This document shows, in pieces, positions 1 to 4,910 of a DNA stretch of 5,791 nt. Below the pieces are notes generated by a model. It did no database searches and was not told where the DNA came from. It saw only the letters and a list, made by a program, of their open reading frames with translations. Source of the stretch: JBAZGG01 sp041653015 (GTDB taxonomy: Bacteria > Bacillota_I > Bacilli_A > RFN20 > CAG-826); assembly GCA_041653015.1 (NCBI GenBank), contig JBAZGG010000031.1, positions 1-5,791 on the forward strand, written 5' to 3'. The translations under genes and the position numbers were made by a program. Every line of letters begins with the position of its first letter. Position 1 is the stretch's first letter.

Positions 1-2
1 TA

Positions 3-119
3 AAATTGCCTATGGATGAATTAATCGAAAAGTTGGAGTTTTTTAAAAAGAATTATTTTTTTGATGAGTATGCAGAGATTAGTTTTCGTGATGCTGAGTT
101 TAAAAGTATATTAAAATGA
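3..119 (+). CDS. 3' end of an unidentified gene (left-truncated by the window)
   Basis: The reading frame starting at position 3 is open from the window edge to a TGA stop at 117-119 and gives the last 38 residues of a protein rich in Lys, Glu and Phe (for example MDELIEKLEFF and EYAEISFRDAEF). I do not recognise the family. An internal ATG at position 12 has no Shine-Dalgarno before it, so the tail of a longer protein is more likely than a 35-residue gene. No clear intrinsic terminator follows the stop. A gene just upstream of a type II-A cas operon is often unrelated to CRISPR, and nothing here links it to the system. It could also be a truncated fragment; the sequence to the left would decide. 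Confidence 0.4.
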   Translation, partial: KLPMDELIEKLEFFKKNYFFDEYAEISFRDAEFKSILK

Positions 120-309
120 TGAAAATAACGATGCAGGATACACATTGGTAAATGCATAGCAGGAGCATGGAGACAAACAAGCAATCAAGTGTAGCATTGA
201 GCGTTTACTTAAAGAGTTTGGAAACTAGTGCAACTTTGAAAGCCCTTCTATTGATTAGACCATTTTCCTAGACATTCTGGGACTCAACATAATTGCTTAT
301 TTATGCTGA
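115..309 (+). pseudogene. Possible decayed coding remnant upstream of cas9
   Basis: The frame starting at 115 reads as protein-like text (for example GDKQAIKCSIERLLKEFGN) but is interrupted by TAG at 157-159, 226-228 and 256-258 before TGA at 307-309. Each TAG is one C-to-T change away from CAG (Gln), a pattern that fits decay of a once-coding sequence. I do not recognise the family and see no start codon with a ribosome binding site. The cas2 stop in this window is also TAG, so TAG is read as stop here. The alternative is plain non-coding intergenic DNA with a chance reading frame. Apart from this and the weak sites listed below, positions 120-370 show nothing I can annotate. Confidence 0.2.
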
Positions 310-329
310 TTGAAGGCTTCTTCTTTCGA

Positions 330-353
330 TATAATGCTATAAGCGCTTCGCTT
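330..353 (+). promoter_or_regulatory. Weak candidate second promoter with an adjacent small hairpin
   Basis: A perfect TATAAT lies at 330-335. The only -35-like element is TTGAAG at 310-315, with a short 14-base spacer, so the promoter is doubtful. About six bases downstream, AAGCG (341-345) and CGCTT (349-353) form a 5-bp stem with a 3-base loop. If used, it would give cas9 a leader of about 80 bases starting near the hairpin. In A+T-rich DNA a TATAAT box occurs often by chance. Confidence 0.2.
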
Positions 354-370
354 TACTATTTAGATTCTTT

Positions 371-399
371 ACCACAAAATATCGGTATTTTGGTATAAT
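371..399 (+). promoter_or_regulatory. cas9 promoter, extended -10 type
   Basis: TATAAT at 394-399 is preceded by TG at 391-392, giving the extended -10 form TGnTATAAT. No good TTGACA-like -35 is present at the expected distance (position 371 onward reads ACCACA), which is tolerated when the TG extension is present. Transcription would start near 405-407, giving a leader of roughly 15 bases before the cas9 ATG. The spacer is occupied by an inverted repeat (375-392), which could be an operator. It is probably the main promoter for cas9 and, by readthrough, for the genes downstream. Confidence 0.6.
375..392. repeat. Perfect 7-bp inverted repeat in the cas9 promoter spacer
   Basis: CAAAATA at 375-381 and TATTTTG at 386-392 are exact reverse complements separated by TCGG. 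The dyad fills the spacer just upstream of the -10 box and includes the TG of the extended -10. A protein bound here would block RNA polymerase, so it is a candidate operator. No transcript is expected to include it if the start is near 406, so a DNA-level role is more likely than an RNA hairpin. Chance occurrence in A+T-rich DNA is possible. Confidence 0.4.
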
Positions 400-409
400 A
401 ATATTAAAT

Positions 410-413
410 GAGG
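410..413 (+). promoter_or_regulatory. cas9 ribosome binding site
   Basis: GAGG at 410-413 lies seven bases before the ATG at 421, normal Shine-Dalgarno spacing. It supports the ATG at 421 as the cas9 start, in line with the RuvC-I motif that begins a few residues later. Confidence 0.7.
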
Positions 414-420
414 AATATTT

Positions 421-3400
421 ATGGCCAGGAAAATTGTTTTAGGATTGGATATTGGTGTTGGTTCGGTCGGTTGGGGTTTAATCGACAAAGAATCTGGCAA
501 AATCATTGACAAAGGAGTTCGATTATTTTCTGAAGCTGCTCCAGAAAACAATGTTGGTAGAAGAAATAATCGACATTTGCGACGATCGATTAGAAGAAAA
601 GAATTCAGATTATATAGAGCGCGAAGAGTCCTTTTAGAAATGGGCATTATTGATGATATATCAGCGACGTTGTTAGATAATCCATACGAAATTCGCGCAA
701 AAGGTCTGAAACAAAAATTAACGAAGCAAGAATTGGCTGCAGCAATACTTCATCTCATGAAACGCAATGGTTTTAGATATGATGTTGCCGATGACGAGGA
801 TGAATCTGGTGTTAAACGCATTAGTGAAGAATATCTATGCCAACATCAGCTAGCGATTTTACAAAAAAGTGGTAAAGTTCGCGGTCATGACAATAAATAT
901 CATTTTTCGTTATATGAAAAAGAGTTTAAAAAATTATTGGATGTTCAAGCAGTAAGTGAGAAATATAAACAAAAATTGCTTGAAATATTTGCTCATCGAA
1001 GAGATTATAGCGAAGGTCCTGGTTCTGCGACATCTCCTACTGAGTATGGAAGATTTTTGTCTTTTAATGCTGAACCTATCAATCTCATCGAAAAAATGAG
1101 GGGCCATTGTTCTATATATCCAGATGAATTGCGCGCGCCTAAAATCTGTCCTTCTTCTGAATATTTTAATTTATTGAATGATTTTAATAATCTAAATGTA
1201 GATGGTAAGAAATTGACAGAAGAGCAGAAGACTGAAATCATCGAAACATTCATTCTTGGAAAAGGTGAAATAAAAATAAAGCAGCTCGCTGAATATCTTG
1301 GCGTGAGCGATAAGAAAATAAATGTTTTAAGAGTTGATAAAAAAGGCAAGCCTATTCTTACTCCATTTACAAGCATTCTAAAGATTAATGCTGCAACAGA
1401 AAAATTCGGTCTGCCATCATTTATCATTAGTTCTACGGATGATTTTGAATTGTTAGACAGGGTTTTTGAAATTTTGACACAGACAAAAAATATCGATGAA
1501 AGATATGCGAAAATTAAAGAACAACACTTGCGCAATATTTCTGACGACATGGCATTATGTTTAGCACATTTATCTGGAATAACTGGCTACCATTCACTAT
1601 CGCTGAAAGCGATTAGAGAATTATCGAATGAAATGCTCGTTTCCAATTTAAACTCGCAGCAGATCATTGTCACTAAATCTAGAGATGACGATACAAAGAT
1701 TGAATTGAAAGTTTCAAAAGACGCTGTGATATCACCAGTGGTGGTGAAATCTGTTAATCAGACGTTCAAAATTGTTCGCGCAATTTTAAAGCGATACGGA
1801 AAACTTGATTCAGTTGTAATCGAAATGGCTCGAGATAAAAATAGCGAAGAAGAAAAAGATGCAATTAAGAGTGCTCAAGAGGCTCATCTTAAGGAAAAAA
1901 ATGAAGTTCTCGAACTCCTATCAGCAAATAATAAGTCAATTGACGATTTGAATGGCGATATATTCACCAAAATCATTCTTTATAAGGAACAGCATGGTAA
2001 AAGCATCTACAGTGGAAAGCCTATTGAGTTGAATGTATTAATAGAGCATCCAGAATATTTTGAAATTGATCACGTCATTCCGTATTCGGTTTCTCTCGAT
2101 GATTCGCGCTCAAATAAAGTTTTGGTGTATGCCTCAGAAAACCAGACAAAAGGACAGAGGACACCATATCAAGTCTTTAGGGAAAAACCTCAGGGGTGGT
2201 ATTCTTTTGAGGAATATGAAGCATTTGTCAGGTCTTCATATACATCTCGCAAAAAAATCGCGAAACTCATGTTTAAAGATGACATATCTTTGTCTAAAGT
2301 TAGAGAAGAGTTCATAAATCGAAATCTCAACGACACTAGATATGCTTGTCGCATGGTTCTCGATGTTTTAAAAAAGTATTTTAGACAGCACAAATATGAA
2401 ACCACAGTGAACGTCATCAATGGTGCAACGACAAGTAAGGTGAGATACATGGGCAAGTTGCCTAAAAATAGAGACATGTATTGCCATCACGCAATCGACG
2501 CTCTCATTATAGCATCATTTAGAAAGTCAAAATACTTGGCCAATGCATTCGATGCAAAATACTACGATGAAGAGATGGGCGTATTCCTTTTGAGTGAAAA
2601 AGAAGTAGAAAAAGAAATATATGGTGACGTTTTAAAAAGTATTGTTGAACAAGTTAGAGAATTGGACCCGATTAATGATTTTAAGTTCTCATATAAAATC
2701 GACACTAAAGCAAATAGACAGATCGCTGATGCTCATATTTACGGAACTAGAATTATTGACGGAAATTTATGCGTTATCAAAAAATATGAAAACATCTATG
2801 ATAAATGGGGCATAAAATTAGCAAAGAGAATACGCGATAATAAAGATATCGATAAAATTTTTATGGCAAAAAATGATCCGAACACTTTTGCAGTGATTTC
2901 GAAAGTTGTGTCATTATATCCGGATGAAAAGAATCCATTTGCATCTTTTAAAAAGGAACATGGAGATTTTATTCGCAAATATCGCAAAAATGGTGTGGGT
3001 CCAGTTGTCATTTCTGTTAGATATCTCGAGGATAAAGTGAATTTGCATCTTGATGTCACGAATAAATATGCTCAGCAAGGTTCAACTGTTATCAAATTGC
3101 AACTCTCGCCTTATCGAATGGATTTATATAGATCCAAAGAGACTGGGAAATTTAAATTCATTACTGTTCGTTATGTAAATGTGAGATACAAAAGCGATAT
3201 CAATTTCATTGATCGAGAATGGTATGAAGCGGAGATGAAAGAAAATCAAATATCCAGCGACTACATTTTTGTTAATTCATTTTATAGAGGAGACTTGATT
3301 AAAAGAACGTTTAATGATGGAACAATTAAACTAGATGTATTCATTAACGTCAATAATCCAGTTACTCAACAGTTTGAACTTCATTATTATGGTAAGGCCA

Positions 3401-3549
3401 CAACAGAAGAAAAAGAAAATCATATATTCAAAACATTTCAATATATGCAAACTTTTACTAAAGATACGGCTGAAGTTGAAAAATATTCAACAGATATTTT
3501 AGGAAAACGATATAAAGTTGTTGGAGAGAAGTTGAAATTACAATGGTAA
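421..3549 (+). CDS. cas9: Cas9, compact type II-A RNA-guided endonuclease (SaCas9 clade)
   Basis: This is the effector nuclease: with crRNA and tracrRNA it cuts both strands of PAM-flanked DNA. The product has 1042 residues; SaCas9 has 1053. Domains in order: RuvC-I (LGLDIGVGSVGWG, D10), Arg-rich bridge helix (about 46-70), REC lobe (about 75-435), RuvC-II (VVIEMARDKN, E468), HNH (EIDHVIPYSVS with D550 and H551; N574 as third residue), RuvC-III (HHAIDALIIA, H690 and D693), then WED and PAM-interacting domains (about 770-1042). All catalytic residues are present, so it should be active. Segments matching SaCas9 as I remember it include FINRNL.DTRYA, HSLSLKAI, ISPVV and EKYSTDILG near the C-terminus. 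The PAM-reading part is atypical: no arginine occurs from 963 to 1029 (see findings). The start is fixed by a Shine-Dalgarno and by RuvC-I. The last codons carry the -35 box of the tracrRNA promoter. The gene heads the operon with cas1, cas2 and csn2. Confidence 0.98.
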   Translation: MARKIVLGLDIGVGSVGWGLIDKESGKIIDKGVRLFSEAAPENNVGRRNNRHLRRSIRRKEFRLYRARRVLLEMGIIDDISATLLDNPYEIRAKGLKQKLTKQELAAAILHLMKRNGFRYDVADDEDESGVKRISEEYLCQHQLAILQKSGKVRGHDNKYHFSLYEKEFKKLLDVQAVSEKYKQKLLEIFAHRRDYSEGPGSATSPTEYGRFLSFNAEPINLIEKMRGHCSIYPDELRAPKICPSSEYFNLLNDFNNLNVDGKKLTEEQKTEIIETFILGKGEIKIKQLAEYLGVSDKKINVLRVDKKGKPILTPFTSILKINAATEKFGLPSFIISSTDDFELLDRVFEILTQTKNIDERYAKIKEQHLRNISDDMALCLAHLSGITGYHSLSLKAIRELSNEMLVSNLNSQQIIVTKSRDDDTKIELKVSKDAVISPVVVKSVNQTFKIVRAILKRYGKLDSVVIEMARDKNSEEEKDAIKSAQEAHLKEKNEVLELLSANNKSIDDLNGDIFTKIILYKEQHGKSIYSGKPIELNVLIEHPEYFEIDHVIPYSVSLDDSRSNKVLVYASENQTKGQRTPYQVFREKPQGWYSFEEYEAFVRSSYTSRKKIAKLMFKDDISLSKVREEFINRNLNDTRYACRMVLDVLKKYFRQHKYETTVNVINGATTSKVRYMGKLPKNRDMYCHHAIDALIIASFRKSKYLANAFDAKYYDEEMGVFLLSEKEVEKEIYGDVLKSIVEQVRELDPINDFKFSYKIDTKANRQIADAHIYGTRIIDGNLCVIKKYENIYDKWGIKLAKRIRDNKDIDKIFMAKNDPNTFAVISKVVSLYPDEKNPFASFKKEHGDFIRKYRKNGVGPVVISVRYLEDKVNLHLDVTNKYAQQGSTVIKLQLSPYRMDLYRSKETGKFKFITVRYVNVRYKSDINFIDREWYEAEMKENQISSDYIFVNSFYRGDLIKRTFNDGTIKLDVFINVNNPVTQQFELHYYGKATTEEKENHIFKTFQYMQTFTKDTAEVEKYSTDILGKRYKVVGEKLKLQW

Positions 3550-3560
3550 ACAATTATAAT
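3532..3560 (+). promoter_or_regulatory. tracrRNA promoter, overlapping the cas9 3' end
   Basis: TTGAAA at 3532-3537 and a perfect TATAAT at 3555-3560 are separated by exactly 17 bases, a near-consensus sigma-A (sigma-70 type) promoter and the best match I found in the window. The -35 box lies in the Cas9 codons for L1038 and K1039; the -10 box lies just after the cas9 stop. Transcription should start near 3565-3567, exactly where the 5' hairpin of the tracrRNA begins. This implies independent, probably constitutive, transcription of the tracrRNA, with possible readthrough into cas1. Confidence 0.8.
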
Positions 3561-3566
3561 AAATAT

Positions 3567-3689
3567 GTTAGTGGTGTACCAACCGCTAACAGATTAACCG
3601 AAAGTAGATTAATGAGGATCTACCAAAACAAGGCGTTTTCCTTAATGGAAGTACTGCCGCATTCAGAGGGGCTTTGACCCCTCTTTTTT
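3567..3689 (+). ncRNA. tracrRNA between cas9 and cas1
   Basis: This RNA of about 123 bases pairs with CRISPR repeats and anchors the duplex in Cas9. Its modules in order are: a 5' hairpin (3567-3575 with 3582-3590); an anti-repeat (about 3592-3629) ending GATCTACCAAAAC; a nexus-like stem (GGC at 3632-3634 with GCC at 3656-3658, plus inner TTCC 3638-3641 with GGAA 3647-3650); and an intrinsic terminator (3665-3689). The stretch ATCTACCAAAACAAGGC differs by one base from the ATCTACTAAAACAAGGC of the SaCas9 tracrRNA as I recall it, which agrees with the Cas9 family. By analogy with SaCas9, the crRNA repeat should begin GTTTTGGTA, with a small bulge in the duplex around GATC. The 5' end is inferred from the promoter at 3532-3560. 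No array is present in this window to confirm the repeat. The exact 5' end and the processing sites remain uncertain. Confidence 0.88.
3665..3689 (+). terminator. Intrinsic terminator of the tracrRNA, abutting cas1
   Basis: AGAGGGG (3665-3671) and CCCCTCT (3678-3684) form a 7-bp GC-rich stem with the loop CTTTGA, followed by an unbroken T-run ending at 3689. It ends the tracrRNA and also provides its last stem-loop. The next base is the A of the cas1 ATG. It therefore also acts as a likely attenuator between cas9 and the cas1-cas2-csn2 group. Confidence 0.85.
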
Positions 3690-4586
3690 ATGGGATGGAG
3701 AACGTTATATATTGAAGAAAGTGACAATTTATCTTTATATTTAGATAATATTAAAGTTGTAAGAGGTGCTAATGAATTATTCTTTCCTCTATCTGACATC
3801 AGTGTCTTGTTGGTTGATAATACAAAAACGCAACTGACAATTAAACTAATAAACGCTTGTTCATCTAGCAATATTCCGATTATATCCTGTGGTGATGATC
3901 ATCATCCAATAGCAATATTGCTCCCATTTTTTGGACACTTTGAATCAGCAAAAATCCAGAATGAGCAATTGTTGTGGACAAAAGAAATGAAGGATATCGT
4001 GTGGCAAAATGTGATAAAAGCTAAAATCTCTAAGCAATTGTTTGTACTGCAAAGAAATAAGCCAAAGTCTGAAGCGATAGAGTATTTAAGCGCATATGTT
4101 AATGGTGTTGAAAGTGGTGATTCGACAAATCGTGAAGGATTGGCGGCAAAAGCGTATTTTCGTTCGATGTTTGGCAACGACTTTGCCAGAAATGAAGATA
4201 ATGTCATCAATGCATCTTTAAATTATGGTTACAGCGTGATGCGCGCTATCATTGCAAAGGTCGTGGTCTCAAAGGGCCTCAATCCTCTTTTTGGCATATT
4301 TCACAAAGGAACGACGAATTCGTTTAACCTCGTTGATGATATTTTAGAAATATATAGACCGATCATTGATGATTTTGTTTTTAAAAACTTCATCAATGAG
4401 AAGATTTTTAAACGTGAGCATAGGTTAAAGGTTCTTACGCTCATCAACGAAAAAATTGAGATTCAGCATCAAAAACAAACATTGATACATTCGATTGAAA
4501 TAATAGTGGATGATCTAATCAATTATTTTAGAAAGGGAGAAATGTGTTCAAATTTGTTTTTTGATCCAATTCTTTATGATTTATAA
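3690..4586 (+). CDS. cas1: Cas1, CRISPR adaptation integrase
   Basis: Cas1 is the metal-dependent integrase that, in a complex with Cas2, inserts new spacers at the leader end of the array. The product has 298 residues, close to other type II-A Cas1 proteins (about 290). The N-terminus MGWRT is typical of the II-A group and fixes the start. The expected catalytic triad is visible: E149 (in NREGLAAK), H205 (in FGIFHKG) and E220 (in NLVDDILEIYRP); these are the same numbers as I recall for S. pyogenes Cas1. The residue 1-90 part forms the beta-rich N-terminal domain and the rest the helical catalytic domain. The start codon directly follows the tracrRNA terminator, and no ordinary Shine-Dalgarno stands before it; GAGGGG at 3666-3671 is 18 bases away and inside the terminator stem. 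Expression is probably by readthrough and weak. The stop is four bases before cas2. Confidence 0.97.
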   Translation: MGWRTLYIEESDNLSLYLDNIKVVRGANELFFPLSDISVLLVDNTKTQLTIKLINACSSSNIPIISCGDDHHPIAILLPFFGHFESAKIQNEQLLWTKEMKDIVWQNVIKAKISKQLFVLQRNKPKSEAIEYLSAYVNGVESGDSTNREGLAAKAYFRSMFGNDFARNEDNVINASLNYGYSVMRAIIAKVVVSKGLNPLFGIFHKGTTNSFNLVDDILEIYRPIIDDFVFKNFINEKIFKREHRLKVLTLINEKIEIQHQKQTLIHSIEIIVDDLINYFRKGEMCSNLFFDPILYDL

Positions 4587-4590
4587 CTTT

Positions 4591-4899
4591 ATGAGACTGA
4601 TGGTGTTCTTTGATTTGCCTGTCCTAACAAAGGAAGAGCGATATGCCTATACAACTTTTCGCAAATATTTGATTAAACAAGGATACAAAATGCTTCAATT
4701 CTCAGTGTATGCAAAACTTTTCAATAATATGGATTCTGTCGACAATCATTTGAAAATACTAAAGCAAAATATTCCAAAAGAAGGTTCGATTCGCGCAATG
4801 GCAGTGACCGAAAAACAATACTCAAGAATTCTTATCTTATTAGGTGGTAAGAGCGTGCAAGAAGAATTAGATAATATAGATGCTTTAGTAATCTTATAG
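4591..4899 (+). CDS. cas2: Cas2, CRISPR adaptation protein
   Basis: Cas2 is the small dimeric ferredoxin-fold protein that bridges two Cas1 dimers in the spacer-integration complex. The product starting at ATG 4591 has 102 residues and begins MRLMVFFDLPVLTKEER, the usual II-A Cas2 N-terminus, with D8 at the first-strand position conserved in the family. The frame is open further upstream to a TTG at 4561 and an ATG at 4576, but those residues (MIYNF) do not fit the family, so 4591 is preferred. No Shine-Dalgarno precedes the ATG. The cas1 stop at 4584-4586 is only four bases away, which suggests translation by termination and re-initiation, keeping Cas2 tied to Cas1 output. The TAG stop overlaps the strong ribosome binding site of csn2. 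Confidence 0.96.
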   Translation: MRLMVFFDLPVLTKEERYAYTTFRKYLIKQGYKMLQFSVYAKLFNNMDSVDNHLKILKQNIPKEGSIRAMAVTEKQYSRILILLGGKSVQEELDNIDALVIL

Positions 4900-4903
4900 G
4901 AGG
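4898..4903 (+). promoter_or_regulatory. Strong csn2 ribosome binding site overlapping the cas2 stop
   Basis: AGGAGG at 4898-4903 is a perfect Shine-Dalgarno, seven bases before ATG 4911. Its first two bases belong to the cas2 TAG stop. It fixes the csn2 start and contrasts with cas1 and cas2, which lack a good site. Confidence 0.85.
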
Positions 4904-4910
4904 ATAACAT

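Noticed and set aside
215..226. Small inverted repeat AGTTT-GG-AAACT
   Set aside because: Five-base arms with a two-base loop, not followed by a T-run and not near any promoter; likely chance.
152..271. A 39-codon open frame (MHSRSMETNK...) upstream of cas9
   Set aside because: No Shine-Dalgarno at a proper distance, no recognisable motif and an overlap with the other candidate frame. Length is within chance expectation.
369..647. Reverse-strand open frame across the cas9 start
   Set aside because: Overlaps the well supported cas9 N-terminus and promoter and has no family features; it is a shadow frame.
1005..1550. 181-codon reverse-strand open frame inside cas9
   Set aside because: Lies entirely opposite the REC-lobe coding sequence, has no start signal and gives a low-complexity Ser/Phe/Leu-rich product typical of antisense frames.
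3567..3629. A long-form tracrRNA with a built-in guide and repeat-like hairpin, as in S. pyogenes
   Set aside because: No sequence resembling the repeat (GTTTTGGTA...) lies upstream of the anti-repeat within the transcript or in the last part of cas9, so the self-folded guide arrangement is not supported.
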